Shown one piece after another: positions 42,330 to 53,157 of a stretch of DNA of 64,000 bases. The DNA is from Heliocidaris erythrogramma (lineage: Eukaryota; Echinodermata; Echinoidea; Camarodonta; Echinometridae). Position 1 is the first letter of the stretch. Every line of letters starts with the position of its first letter. The notes below the pieces were generated by a model that saw only the letters and a list, made by a program, of their open reading frames with translations, was not told the origin of the DNA and did not search any database. Made by a program: the position numbers and the translations under genes. Location: assembly GCA_025617745.1 (NCBI GenBank), contig CM046856.1, forward strand, positions 40,546,888 to 40,610,887, in the 5' to 3' direction.

Positions 42330-42860
42330 GCATGGTTAAGGTCACTGTCATTGCAGTCATGTCTATCACCATTATCCCAATCATTATCATCATTATCACC
42401 ATTATCCCAATCATTATCATCATTATCACCATCATCATTATATCATCAATCATCTTCATAATCACCATCACCATAATCATCACCATTATCACATCATCAA
42501 TCCTCATCATTATCCCCTTCATTATCATGACTATCATCACCATCATAATCATCATTACATCATCATCATCACCATTATCATCATCACCATATTCATTTTA
42601 CCATGACCGTTTCATACATTTTTCTACATTCCTGTCCTCAAGAAGCATCTCCATTCATAGCAACATCATTATCATCATCACTATCATGATGATATAATGA
42701 TCATCATCATGATTATCATCAACATCATTAACATCATCACTGTCATGATATTCATGATGATGCTGATGATTATCATCAACTTCATTATCATCATCACTGT
42801 TATGATGATATAATGACGATGATGGTGATGATATAATATCACCGTCATGATAATCATCAC
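42330..42860. repeat. ATC-rich microsatellite block
   Basis: Imperfect (ATC)n over about 530 bp. All long open frames here (runs of I, M or S/T) are artefacts. It belongs to the segment that ends at the Helitron-like terminus at 43084. Confidence 0.9.
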
Positions 42861-43084
42861 CATTATCCTGTTATCTTGCACAAATATTATCACATCTTCC
42901 AATTACCGTTTAAGACATTTTTCTAAATTCCTGTCCTCAAGAAGCATCTCCATGCGTGGCATTCTTGACTTCCCATCTTCAGTTTAGTATTTCCCCATTA
43001 TTATGATCATCCTGATTACAACCATGATCATACAAATTAAAAGACAGACCACCTAATTCGTCCTCATGACGAATTAAATTCTAG
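42861..43084 (+). mobile_element. Helitron-like 3' end 1 (hairpin + CTAG)
   Basis: The conserved tail GAAGCATCTCCATGCGTGGC to GACAGACCACCT ends in the hairpin AATTCGTC-ctcat-GACGAATT (43055-43075), a 5-nt spacer AAATT and CTAG (43081-43084), followed by T. This is the 3'-end grammar of Helitrons. The same tail recurs at 44640-44852. The 5' end is not defined; it probably lies in or before the ATC block. Confidence 0.6.
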
Positions 43085-44540
43085 TTTATTATTTATTTTT
43101 ATTTTTCCACCACTTTCTTGTGAACACAATTTCTCAAAATCAACTTGATCAATTTTCATCAAATTTTTGTCAATTATCAGACCATATCAGATCAAGTGCC
43201 CCTATCTTTTTCAAGGTCATCAGGTCATCGTGACGTCATCCAGGCGCCATTTTGTGAAATCACATTATCAATCATATCTTCATAACGAGTCATCAAAAAT
43301 AAACCATATTTGAGACACATGAACTTCAGGTCACGGGTCAACATAAAATGTCATTAAAATCCGTGCGCGCATCATGACGCGCACGTACGCGCGCGTCAAA
43401 ATTTAAAAATGCTCCAAATCACTTTTTAATCAAATTAGGGTATGGTTCAGGACATTTTACGCATTTTAAAATTTCCTGTCCGTGCGCGTCCGCGCGCACA
43501 GCGCATAGAGAACATAAAAACGCCGTTTTTCGCATGTTTCATCTTCCTGACACTATTCTTGACAATTTCCAACTATTTACAGTCAATCTTGACCTTCCAT
43601 AATGTCGTACGCGCGCGTCAAACTTTCAAATTCGTGCGCACGTCAATGGGCATTCTAATGTAAAAAGTGGTAAAAACATGCCCATCTAGAATTTGCCATA
43701 GCTCCTCAGAATATAGGGAAACCCCCCAATTTCTTTACATATTCTGAAAGCCTGTGAGTTGTAGATTTGAAATCATGTAGAATTTTTGCCGATCTCATGT
43801 TCTAACGTCATCATATTTGCATATGAACTCAAAAAAATGATTTTGAAAAAATGACGTCATTTTTGTATTCATTTGCTAATATTTCAGTAATAGGTGATCG
43901 ATTTTCTTCCAAATTTTGATATGTTATAGCTGAGACAATTCTCTACCAGATCACTTTCCACCATTTTTCATTTTGATGACGTCATCACACTGAAATTTTC
44001 AATGCAAGATGCCATGTCATAATTTTCCCTATTTGCGTGTTATGTCTATGGAAGATGATTTTTTTTCGAATCATGAATCTACATGACATCGTTCTCTGAG
44101 CAGTATCTCAGTTATTTTTGGTCTATTTTCTTCCAGATTTTAATATGTTGTAGCTGAGACTATACGCTTTCATTAGTAGGCCCTCCAATTTTTGATCAGA
44201 TGTCGGGATCATGCCCAATTTTTCAGTACAAAATGTGATTTAAGAATCCCGTTTTGGTTTACGTGTTTATGGGAAATATTTTGGTCTATTGGTCAAAGCA
44301 CTTGCCTCCCATTCCGGTGACCCAGGTTCGATCCCCGGTGGGTCCATAACAATTTTTTTTTTTGCTTCTTTTTGCCTGTCATTTTACCATCCTCTTCGAC
44401 TAGTATAACATAAAAAATCACAAATAATGTAATAAACTGCCTTATTTTCCGTATTATGTCTATTAGAAAGTAGTGTGCAGTAGTTTGTATACAACCCTAT
44501 GAAAATTGTGATTTCTTGTCCTGTATTAGAGCTATGGGGC
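43085..44540. repeat. Repeat family R, copy 3 (5'-truncated)
   Basis: It begins inside the family sequence (TTTATTATTTATTTTTATTT) directly after CTAG and then follows copy 2 through the CGTGACGTCATCC, GCGCGCGTC and tRNA-like blocks. CRE octamers at 43231, 43852 and 43977. Confidence 0.8.
44281..44345 (+). repeat. tRNA-Gly(CCC)-like segment 2
   Basis: Nearly identical to 40941-41005, in the same place within repeat R, which shows that it travels with the repeat rather than being an independent tRNA gene. Confidence 0.65.
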
Positions 44541-44554
44541 TAATCTCCCAAGTA

Positions 44555-44852
44555 TCCTGTATCATCATCATTATCATCACCGTCATGATCATCATCGCTA
44601 TTATTATATCATCGCCATCATCATTATATCATTATAATCATCATAATCATCATCACCATAATCATTTTACAATGACCGTTACACATTTTGTTACATTCCT
44701 GTACTCAAGAAGCATCTCCATTCATGGCATTCTTGACATCCTATCTTCAGTTTAGTATTTCCCCATTATTATGATCATCCTGATTACAATCATAATCGTA
44801 CAAATTGAAAGACAGACCACCTAATTCGTCCTCATGACGAATTAAATTCTAG
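44555..44852 (+). mobile_element. Helitron-like 3' end 2 (hairpin + CTAG)
   Basis: A shorter ATC block and then the same tail as at 42861-43084: hairpin at 44823-44843, spacer AAATT, CTAG at 44849-44852, then T. What follows (GCGTGTTATGTCTATGG) is a different internal point of repeat R from the one after end 1, so the shared sequence really stops at CTAG. Confidence 0.62.
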
Positions 44853-45484
44853 TTGCGTGTTATGTCTATGGAAGATGATTTTTTTTCGACTCATGAATCT
44901 ACATGACATCGTTCTCTGCGCAGTATCTCAGTAATTTTTGGTCTATTTCCTTCCAGATTTTAATATGTTATAGCTGAGACTATAAGCTTTCATAAGTGTC
45001 GTCTCCAATTTTTGAACAGATGTCGGGATTATGCCCAATTTTCAATTACAAAATGGGATTTCTAGTTAATTTTTATTTTCTCCCCCTTTCTTGTTTCCAC
45101 GAAATCTCAAAAAGTTTTCAGTCAATTTTCATGATATTTCGGTCAGTCATCATGTCATATCAGATCAAGCTCGGGTATCTTTTTCAAGGTCATCAGGTCA
45201 TCGTGACGTCATCCATGCGCCATTTTGTGAAATCAGATTAGCAATCATATCTTCATAACGAGTCATCAAAAATGAACCATATTTGACACACATGAACTTC
45301 AGGTCAAGGGTCAACAAAAAATCTCATCAAAATCCGCGCACGCATCATGATCCGCGCACGTACGCGCGCGTCACAATTTAGAAATGCTCAAAATCACTTT
45401 TTAATCAAATTAAGAGTACAGTTCAGGACATTTTAAGCATTTTAAAAGTTTCCGTCCGTGCGCGCGTTATGCGCGCACACAGCG
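44853..45484. repeat. Repeat family R, copy 4 (two joined pieces)
   Basis: 44853-45061 matches the GCGTGTTATGTCTATGG block and 45062-45484 matches the CGTGACGTCATCC and GCGCGC blocks (CRE octamer at 45204). It ends abruptly at 45484 against the integrase of the SCAN-gag element. Confidence 0.75.
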
Positions 45485-45890
45485 CAACGGTATTGCCTCT
45501 GGAAAACGTGCAGACAAATCCATAATCATAAGAAGATACTTGTGACCCGACCTAGTTCTGGGTAAGGGTCCAACACAGTCAACAAGAACCCTAGTAAACG
45601 GTTCATCAAATGCAGGTATCGGTATCAAGGGAGCAGGCTTGATAGAAGGCTGTGCCTTCCCAACAACCTGACATATATGACATGTCTTACAGAACTGCAC
45701 AACATCCTTGTGCATCTTCGGCCAATAGAAATGCCTCATGACCCTATCCCCTGTCCTCCGAATATGTAAATGACCTGCCATAGGCAACTCGTGAGCCATC
45801 CTCAGAATCTCTGTGCAGTAACTTGGTGAACTGCACACCACTCCTCATTAGCTGGTCTCCGGGGAGGTCTCCACTCCCTCATCAATATGT
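45484..45890 (-). pseudogene. Integrase N-terminal part
   Basis: RRPANEEWCAVHQV-like linker, then ILRMAHELPMAGHLHIRRTG, HFYWPKMHKDVVQFCKTCHI and CQVVGKAQPSIKP (H2C2 zinc finger), and the start of the catalytic core VLVDCVGPLPRTRSGHKYLL with the first D. Truncated after FPEAIPLR at the 45484 junction. A frame break lies near 45845. Confidence 0.85.
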
Positions 45891-46003
45891 CACCTTTGAC
45901 ATAATAGCACTCAGGAACCTTATCAGCCTCAGCCTCAGAACATGCCTAGTAACACAATCCAGGAAAATACCAGGAAAATCCTCCTGCAACCGTTCATTTT
46001 CAG

Positions 46004-46414
46004 CTACCTCAACCGGCTTCTCTGAAACCACTGGAGATGCAACAACTTTCTCTCCAGCCAAGTCGTTACCCAACAAAAAGTCAACCCTTCCACGGGTAAT
46101 TCCGGTACGACATAATCCGGACCAATGCCTCGAACCAAAACTTTGGCATTCTCTGAACTCTCTGGTAGGAGAGTCAAATGCCCTGACATCATCAGGGACT
46201 GAGCAGCCCCTGTATCTCGAAGGATGACCACTGGCTTACCTACAGCACCAGTCGAACAGGGGGATACCTCACCATCATGCAAAAAGCTTCTAAAGCTCTC
46301 ATCAACCTTCTTGACCTTATCAGCAAATACTGGAGAAACACTCTCATCAACTTGGACTGATTCCAATTGGACAGACTCCTTGGGTGGAATACTTGATTGC
46401 TTGACTGAGCCCAA
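46004..46414 (-). pseudogene. Aspartic protease region
   Basis: PVVILRDTGAAQSLMMSGHL carries the D-T-G catalytic triplet of retroelement proteases. A frame break separates it from gag upstream, and RT is absent downstream. Confidence 0.8.
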
Positions 46415-47090
46415 CAGGACTTTGTCAAATGTCCTGGCTTATTACAATGAAAGAAGACTTTGGAACTTTGACCAACAAGTCTTTCATTTGATTTCGCGCC
46501 TCTATCTGCTTGAGACTTGTCAGTGTCATTCTCCTTGCTAGCATTTTTTCCCTCACCAAATTTCTTGTGGGATTCAAAGGACCCTTTACCCTTCTTATTC
46601 TGAAATTTCTTGAAAGGAAGCCTATCCCCACTACCTCTGTGTGTGACCTCAAATTCATCAGCTACCACAGCTGCCTTACTCAATTGAGTAATTCTTTGGT
46701 CATCTAGGTGAGACTTAACGCCAAAAGGAACACTCTTTTTGAATTCCTCTAGGAGGACAACTTCTCTCAGTTGGGTGAAATCTTCGTCAACTTTCAGTGA
46801 TCTGTACCACTTGTCAAACATTTCTTGTTCCCAAGCAAACTCAACATAGGTCTGGCCTGATTGTCTTTGCATATTCCTAAATTTACGTCTGTATGCTTCT
46901 GGGACCAACTCATATGCATTAAGAATAGTATTCTTCACTGTAGCATAGTCACATGATTGCTCTTCAGAGAGAGATGAGTAAACTTTTGCAGCCTTTCCAA
47001 AAAAAAAAAAAAAACGCTTTGAAGAAGCAGAGTCCAGTCTTTCTGAGGCCATTCCAACCTCTTGGCCACTTTTTCAAATGATACAAAATG
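46240..47090 (-). pseudogene. SCAN-like Gag, C-terminal part
   Basis: VSFEKVAKRLEWPQKDWTLL, then after a frame change GKAAKVYSSLSEEQSCDYAT, ILNAYELVPEAYRRKFRNM, TYVEFAWEQEMFDKWYRSLK and ITQLSKAAVVADEFEVTH. This is the SCAN-like capsid domain known from vertebrate SCAN proteins and their Gmr1-like retrotransposon relatives. The break is at an A-tract (46998-47014 on plus) that reads as poly-phenylalanine and replaces the residues normally between LLQ and GKAAK. A CCHC knuckle follows (HCNKPGHLTKSC) whose first cysteine is replaced by F. Confidence 0.87.
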
Positions 47091-47094
47091 ATAC

Positions 47095-48601
47095 AAAATA
47101 TGCATCAACAAGGTATAGTATTTACATGTGTGCTGAAAGAGTTTTAAGTAACAATTTTCTTTATCTTGTTGATCATACATGTTTACTGATGAATAGCTGG
47201 CTGTTCACTGTGTAATGCAAAATCCTTTTGTATGCTGCCAGACAGTTTCAGTAACAATTCTTTATTTTGGTTGTTACCTTTATCGTTCTGTGATGCAGTT
47301 CGATGTATGGGCAGTTGTTTTGGAGCTATTCTACATGATTTTTATTCATGCCACTTTCTTTCTATGTGTTAAAAGTCTACCCCTACTGGGTTTGGTAATA
47401 TACCAGAATGTTTATTCCCCACCCATCGTTTTGTGTATCTAAAGTTTTCACATATTCTTGTTTTGCTGTTCAAGCAAATTATGTCGAAACTGCTACATTT
47501 ATTATAACCTACCAGGGATCATACGAAAGTACACTGTCCATTGGGATGGAGACAAGTAATTATCACCTTTTTTGGTCTCGATGAGTGAGAATATTAAGAC
47601 CAAGTTCCGTCTTTGTCAAATATTAAATGCTTGACAATGACATGTTATTTTTCTGTTCGAAATCAAAAGGAGTAAGAGGGGAAGAAAAGAAAAAGGCAAA
47701 AATACTGTTCAATTTTTTGTAAGGTAATGCCCAATTAATCTTTCTTCCCGACCCTTTAATTTATTTTGTATGTCAAAGATTACACCCTTGCTCGGGTGCT
47801 TTACTCGGGTGGTCGGGCTCTGCTCTGTTGCCCAAAACATTTATTGTAACTGACCAAGATGGGTCCTATTGTATTTTCATTTGTATTGTACATATTGAAA
47901 CTACCCACGCACTTGCACTACATATACACACAAACACACCAACATGCACTTGCAAACGCACCGACATCACGCATGCAGTTGATCATCCTCCAAAAAACCG
48001 GCACTTTACATTTTTGTATGAATAAATGATTCACACGCTTACACTCCCGATATTCTTCTTGACGATTGTTCATTCCTACCCTACTCGCATTTCTGGAAAT
48101 TTCCATCTTACGAATCCCAAATTATCAATAACACACAAATCTGTAAGACATTCTGCTCCGGACATTTGGAATAATCTTCCCAATAACATAAAATCTTGTT
48201 CAACCATCTACTCCTTAAAAGCTACACTTAAACGAAAGATACTACAATCATACATGCCCACGCTTTAAATTAGTATTTACTATTTGCACCCGCACATGCA
48301 ATTGCACTGCACCCACTTGATCACTCAGTTTTACCAAGAGAGTTATGTCGCCTAATCTTTTTTACGAGGCCGCCATCCATTTCCAGCCTAACCGCTCACG
48401 ATGGCGGTCTCCTGCGTTCTAAATTACCTCTCTAGTTTATTGGAAAAAAATATTTACATAGGTCTATTATATTCCTTAATTTTGTTAGTATGTTTTGTCT
48501 TATGTTTATTATTGTATACTATTACTGTACATGACTTTTTACTTATGTAAACATTATTGTATGTTATTAGAACGCAGAAATAAAAGCAAACAAACAAACA
48601 A
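47095..48601 (+). mobile_element. 5'-truncated LINE inserted in gag
   Basis: On the plus strand, ending with AATAAA and an AAAC-repeat tail (48580-48601) directly before gag sequence resumes. Only the C-terminal tail of ORF2 is recognisable; its left limit within 47090-47880 is uncertain. Confidence 0.75.
47990..48268 (+). pseudogene. LINE ORF2 C-terminal tail
   Basis: Residues YPTRISGNFHLTNPKLSITH and SVRHSAPDIWNNLPNNIKSC followed by SLKATLKRKILQSY form the common C-terminal block of several non-LTR retrotransposon ORF2 proteins (G/APxxWNxLP..I). It stops at 48268; the 3' UTR follows. RT is absent, so the clade cannot be fixed. Confidence 0.75.
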
Positions 48602-48804
48602 ACTCCCTCTTCATCAAATTTTGGCACAAGGCGAATGTTCTTCGCTACATCGAAACCTTGGGGAGATTTCTCTTTGGTAGAGTTAGTATTTGCATTTGCT
48701 AACTCCATTTCTCTCAATTTCAACTGGTACTCCCTTTCTTCTCTTTCCATTTCTCTTTGTAGCTTTTCTCTTTCAAATTCTAATTTCATTCTCTTCTTTT
48801 CCAT
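48602..48804 (-). pseudogene. SCAN-like Gag, N-terminal middle part
   Basis: MKLEFEREKLQREMEREERE, then QLKLREMELAN and FDVAKNIRLVPKFDEEGV. This charged coiled-coil segment, ending in a FDV...RLVP.F motif, precedes the capsid region in SCAN-type gags. The reading continues at 47090 after the LINE. Confidence 0.85.
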
Positions 48805-48819
48805 CTCAAGTTTTGCTAA

Positions 48820-49138
48820 TAAGCCAGTTCGGGGTTAGCGCATGGTACAAATGACCCCAAATATCCACAGATATTTTAGACATGGAGGGTCCCTTTATGT
48901 GCACTTCAGAAAAATAACTCTGGGAGTGATAGAGGTGCCTCATGAATAGCTTTTGTTTCCCCCTTTAAAAAGAATACTTCCACCTGGATATCATGGAATG
49001 CACCATTAGTGCATAATTGAATAATGATTACATGACATTCATGAGCACATATCGAATATTAGTGTCAGTGGGTTTTAGAATTTGGTACAGATGACCTTTA
49101 TCTGCTCATGCTCAGATTGCATCCCCGAAGTGGCTTAT
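48820..49138. mobile_element. MITE inserted in gag
   Basis: Inverted ends ATAAGCCAGTTCGGGG (left) and CCCCGAAGTGGCTTAT (right), about 320 bp, no ORF. It interrupts gag between the segments at 48602-48804 and 49140-49330. Confidence 0.75.
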
Positions 49139-49139
49139 T

Positions 49140-49330
49140 GGAGTTAAACATCACTTGAAACATTATAAGGAACCTCACTTTCTTTACTGAGCTTCATGTG
49201 ACTAGCCAGCAGATCAATAATCTATGCCTTCTTTAACTCAGGGGTAAGAACTACTCCCAAATGCTGACAAACAGCTCTCAAGTCATTTTTTCTTATTGAC
49301 TTCAACTGACCAATGGACAATCTGTCCTCT
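49140..49330 (-). pseudogene. SCAN-like Gag, N-terminus
   Basis: Reads LSIGQLKSIRKNDLRAVCQH, then LGVVLTPELKKA, a stop codon and IIDLLASHMKLSKESEV. A helical N-terminal segment of this type (…L..L.K..L…) precedes the coiled coil in these gags. Start codon not certain. Confidence 0.65.
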
Positions 49331-49487
49331 TAACAAACACTTCAACATCTACTGTAGTCATGATGAAGCATGTAACAAACAATTACAGAATTTAAGAACT
49401 TATCTGCAATATGTATTCTAGAAGTTTCCAGAGATTTCCAAAAATTCTTTCTAAATATTGTTTTTGACTTGTTATATTTTGCTACTT

Positions 49488-49505
49488 TTTCCGGACAAGC
49501 CCCCA
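49488..49505 (-). promoter_or_regulatory. tRNA-Pro primer binding site
   Basis: Sense strand TGGGGGCTTGTCCGGAAA, 5 nt inside the LTR. It matches the well-known proline-tRNA primer site TGGGGGCTCGTCCGGGAT at 15 of 18 positions, so reverse transcription of this element was probably primed by tRNA-Pro. Confidence 0.82.
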
Positions 49506-49510
49506 GTTTG

Positions 49511-50575
49511 TGATGATCCAAAATCCACAAAAGATAAGAATCAAACAAAAGATATTAACTTTGTATGAGTTATGGTTTAATTTAAATATTTACCAACATC
49601 TGGTATGACATGATATTAAAAAATCACAAATTTTAGTTACAAATACAGTACATGATCTTAACTAGCAAAAACTTGCAGTTTCTCAACTGGGAAACTTCTA
49701 TGAGTCCAGAATGTTCTTGAAGTGTAGAGAAGTTGGCTGCTAATCCACAATTATAGATCCCAGATATTAAATCCAAAAGGGTATGTTGTCCAACTGGCAA
49801 ATGAAGATTCCAGAAGATACAGCCAAAGAATGTCCAAAATAAGTCAGGAAGTCATCGATGCCGACAATGTCGATGACGATGTCCAAGATGATGTCAATGA
49901 TGATGTCGACCACCATGTCGATAACGATGTCAATATTGATGTCAAGCACGACGTCAGATATGTCAAGGATGATGTCCAATATGAAGTCCAAGATGAGGTC
50001 CAAGATGATCTCCACAGGTTGATATCAATATCAATTTCAGATGGTGTTAACTGAGAACTTATGCAATATATGCTCCACGATGTAATCAGGGTATAAATTC
50101 TGAAATTTCTGTGCAAGCTCCCAGCTTATATACAATCTCAACCCTTAATTAGAATTTTCTACATTCTACTACAATATTCATGAAGGTTTGGAACTCTCTT
50201 GTAAGTTCTATATAGTTCTAGTTGTAACAAACAAAGGAAGGGGATTTCCCTTTTCTATAAATAGACTCATTGCAACGTTACACTCTTACTAGGAGGTTCA
50301 TGTAAATGTCAGGATACATGTAATCAACACATTCCAACATGTTTTGCATGTACATTGTAATTATCACACCTCATACACAATGATCTAGAATGTTCTTCCT
50401 CTACTGGATGTGCATTGTGATTCTTTCACTGCTACACAGCACATTCACTTTTCACATATGAATAATACTCTCTCTTCTGGAAATTTCTATGTTCATAAAA
50501 TCATATAGAAAACTAGAAAAATAACTTCCTTCTAGAAGATTCCTTAATTATATGACACAGACCATCTTTTGAGCA
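49511..50575 (-). repeat. 5' LTR of the SCAN-gag element (~1.07 kb)
   Basis: Defined on the inner side by the primer site (the LTR ends sense ...GATCATCA) and on the outer side by sense TGCTCAAAAGATGG at 50575, next to LINE sequence. The second LTR is not in the window, so the limits cannot be confirmed by comparison. It contains a GATGATGTCCAA-type minisatellite (about 49850-50020), whose open frames (ILDI-type repeats) are not genes. Confidence 0.65.
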
Positions 50576-50599
50576 TTAGCAAAAGTTAAACGATCATTT

Positions 50600-51682
50600 T
50601 CAAACAAGACTCGATATAGTTGTTACACATAATCCGTCTCTGGGCTCTGTCCTTACCACCGTTCCAAATGAATTACAAAAAAATATTCTATTCAACTCTT
50701 TGAAAAAGGAATGAGGGATTATCAGTTGAAGTAATACCAATGCTTTTATAACACACACTTTGCCAATTAGAGAAAGATTTCTCATATGCCAACAACTTAT
50801 GGCTTGCTCAATTATTTTCAATTTAACTCTATAATTTAAGTCAAAGACCCGGTCAACGTTTAAGGAAAATGTGACTCCTGAACATTTAAATTCAGATTTA
50901 TTCCATGATACACAAATATTAGTGAAGGGGATATCCAGACATCCCTTTTTTGAGCCAATCCATATTGCTTCTGTTTTAATATTAAGTTTACACCCAGAAT
51001 AATGACTAAACTTGGATAAAGTTTCAAATAGCTGAGAAAAGGAGTTGTCAGACCCATCAATAAAACAATCATCATCTGCGCATAAAGATATTTTGGACTC
51101 TTCATCCACAAAAGGGATACCTCTTATTAGATCATTTTGACACACAGAAAGTGCCATAATCTCGATAAGAAAAAGAAAAAGGTAGGGGGAAATTGGACAA
51201 CCTTGGAAAATGCCTCTATTCATTGAAATGCGTTCAGATAAAAAAAAAACATTATTAATTACATAGCTCTGGCGAGCAGAATACAAAGTTTTGATGGAAT
51301 GAATAAATTTATGGCCAAAATTAAATTTTTCTAGGGTTTGAAATAAAAAATTATGGGAGACACTGTCAAATGCCTTCTCAATATCAAGCAAAATAACTGA
51401 ACCAGGAGTATCATTAGCCTCAGTATACTCTATAATATCTAAAATAAAACAGATATTATGACCAATATTTCTCCCTTGCATAAAACCAGATTGGTCCGCT
51501 TGAATAAGATAGTGAAGATAGTGTAGACAGCGTTTCAAACGGTTGGTGATGCATTTGGCTAGAATTTTATAGTCAGTAGTCAAAAGGGTAATTGGTCTGT
51601 AATTTTTAATGAACATACATGTAGGATCTTTATCTTTCTTGGGAAGAAGAGTTATTATACCGTTCCTTTGGGATGCCGACAT
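50600..51682 (-). pseudogene. LINE ORF2 reverse transcriptase
   Basis: RT of an L1/Tx1-like LINE: IITLLPKKDKDP, NYRPITLLTTDYKILAKCIT, QADQSGFMQGRNIGHNI, VILLDIEKAFDSVSHNFL, GIFQGCPISPYLFLFLIEI and the catalytic ISLCADDDCFIDG. All seven core RT blocks are recognisable. A frameshift at about 50685 moves the next residues (WNGGKDRAQRRIMC) to another frame, and upstream (51690-52046) the link to the endonuclease is also broken. A and D of the catalytic ADD box are intact. Confidence 0.9.
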
Positions 51683-52046
51683 AGAACCGTTTTGCAGGGA
51701 AATTGAAAGAATCTAATAACATATCGCAAATATCAGACCAAAAAAACTACATAAAACTCAACCGGCAATCCATCTAATCCTTTATTTTCACAGACCTGAC
51801 CACACTGAACAATTCACTTTTAGAAAGAGGGGCCTCCAAAAACTGCTTATCATCCTCATGCAACTCCGGTATATTAATGTTATTCAAGTACGCTTCACAA
51901 GCATCATTGTCAATAGTATTTGAAGTATTTGAATTGTTAGGAACAGAGTATAACTTAATGTAGAAATCATGTATTCTGTAATCAAGTTATTGACATTATC
52001 TTTCAATTTACTGATATTTTTCTTCTGCCAAGACCTATTTTCTAAA

Positions 52047-52616
52047 TTAAGTATTTACTCCAGTCCTCCATCTTATCCTAGATCTAATTATCAATCCTCT
52101 AGTTTCGAAATCATAAATTTTGTTCAATTTGTCTTCCATTTCTTCCAGCTGTAAATACAAAGGGTCATCCGATAAGACTAAATTATTTGTTGATAATTGT
52201 GATTTGATCTTGTCAATGCCCTCTAGCAATTTGCATTTTTCTTTATTCCTATCCCTTTTCTTTGGTGCAGAGTATTCAATGGCAACCCCAGTAAAAATGG
52301 AGACTTTATGAATGACCTTAAATGCCTTAATATTTTCCTTTATCAAATTGATAAATTCAGTATCATGGTGCAAATAATGAGTATTCAATTTCCAGTATCC
52401 TCTACCTTTTGGAGGTTGACTATCAATGAAATGGACAGAAACAGTTGAATGATCAGATTGAATTCCAGGCAAAATTTTGGAATTTTTACAATTATTTAAG
52501 AAATTATTAGAGACTAAGATAAAATCCAGCCTAGATAAGACTCGAGGGTTTTTTTGATGTCTTGTGAATTTTTTCAAGTTGGGGTTAAAAGATCTCCAAA
52601 CATCACACAAAATCAT
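52047..52616 (-). pseudogene. LINE ORF2 endonuclease C-terminal part and linker
   Basis: ILCDVWRSFNPNLKKFTRHQ, RVLSRLDFILVSNNFL and IQSDHSTVSVHF are the C-terminal motifs of the APE-type endonuclease (with the S-D-H catalytic block). A charged linker follows towards RT. Confidence 0.88.
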
Positions 52617-52624
52617 ATTCTTCC

Positions 52625-52906
52625 ATTAATAATAATAATATTGGGTTTTTATATAGCGCTCGTATCCACCAATGGTGCTCAAGGCGCTCCAATATTACCC
52701 TGGCTTTAGCCGAGCTGCCCTATAAGGCGCTCAAAGCATTTCAAGGAATAAATTCCTACCAGGTACCCATTTACTACACCTGGGTTGAGAGTGGCAAATG
52801 CAGATTAATGTCTTGCCAAAGGACATTAGTGCCGCAGCGGGACTCGAACAGCGAACCATGAGATCCACAGTCCGGTGACGTATCCACTAAACCACTAAAC
52901 GATTAT
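52625..52906 (-). mobile_element. tRNA-derived SINE inserted in the LINE
   Basis: Sense is minus. The head at 52906 contains an A box TGGTTTAGTGG and a B box TGTTCGAGTCCC (52835-52905), the body has AGGCGCTC..GCGCC words, and the 3' end is an ATT-repeat tail (52627-52640). The target duplication is not clear. Confidence 0.8.
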
Positions 52907-53150
52907 TACAGAAAGCATTTCACCTGCCTTTATACTGGAGTGTTGATGCCTGGAACCTTGATAATCAAGGGGGCCCAAGGACAGTATTAACATCACCAGC
53001 TACTAATGAAGACAAAATGTCAAATTTGTCGATTTCAGCAAATAACTGTAGTAAAATGTCAGGGTCGTCATTATTTGGAGCATATACATTTACAAGAGTT
53101 AAAGATCACATTACAAGAAAATTCAATCAAAGTAAATATTGGCTTAAAGT
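52907..53150 (-). pseudogene. LINE ORF2 endonuclease middle part
   Basis: Sense LVNVYAPNNDDPDILLQLFA, EIDKFDILS and LVAGDVNTVL-like residues: the NVYAPN and G-D-N-T blocks of the APE endonuclease. It is in several frames, bounded by the SINE and the inverted repeat-X element. Confidence 0.75.
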
Positions 53151-53157
53151 AGCTATT

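Larger units (their letters stand above)
45484..50575 (-). mobile_element. Decayed SCAN-gag LTR retrotransposon
   Basis: Read leftward: LTR (49511-50575), tRNA-Pro primer site (49488-49505), gag N-terminus (49140-49330, then 48602-48804), gag C-terminus (46400-47090), protease (46004-46414), a pre-integrase linker and the start of integrase (45484-45890). RT and RNase H are missing: the frame passes from protease to linker in a few hundred bases. Two elements are inserted in gag: a MITE (about 48820-49138) and a LINE (about 47095-48601). The element is cut at 45484 and is defective. Confidence 0.85.

Noticed and set aside
42307-42902. Methionine/isoleucine-rich ORFs at 42307-42902
   Set aside because: Direct translation of an ATC microsatellite.
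45062-45065. A third Helitron-like CTAG end
   Set aside because: There is no hairpin before this CTAG, and the preceding sequence is ordinary repeat R.
49767-50116. ILDI/DVDD-type ORFs near 49.8-50.1 kb
   Set aside because: They come from a GATGATGTCCAA minisatellite inside the LTR of the SCAN-gag element.
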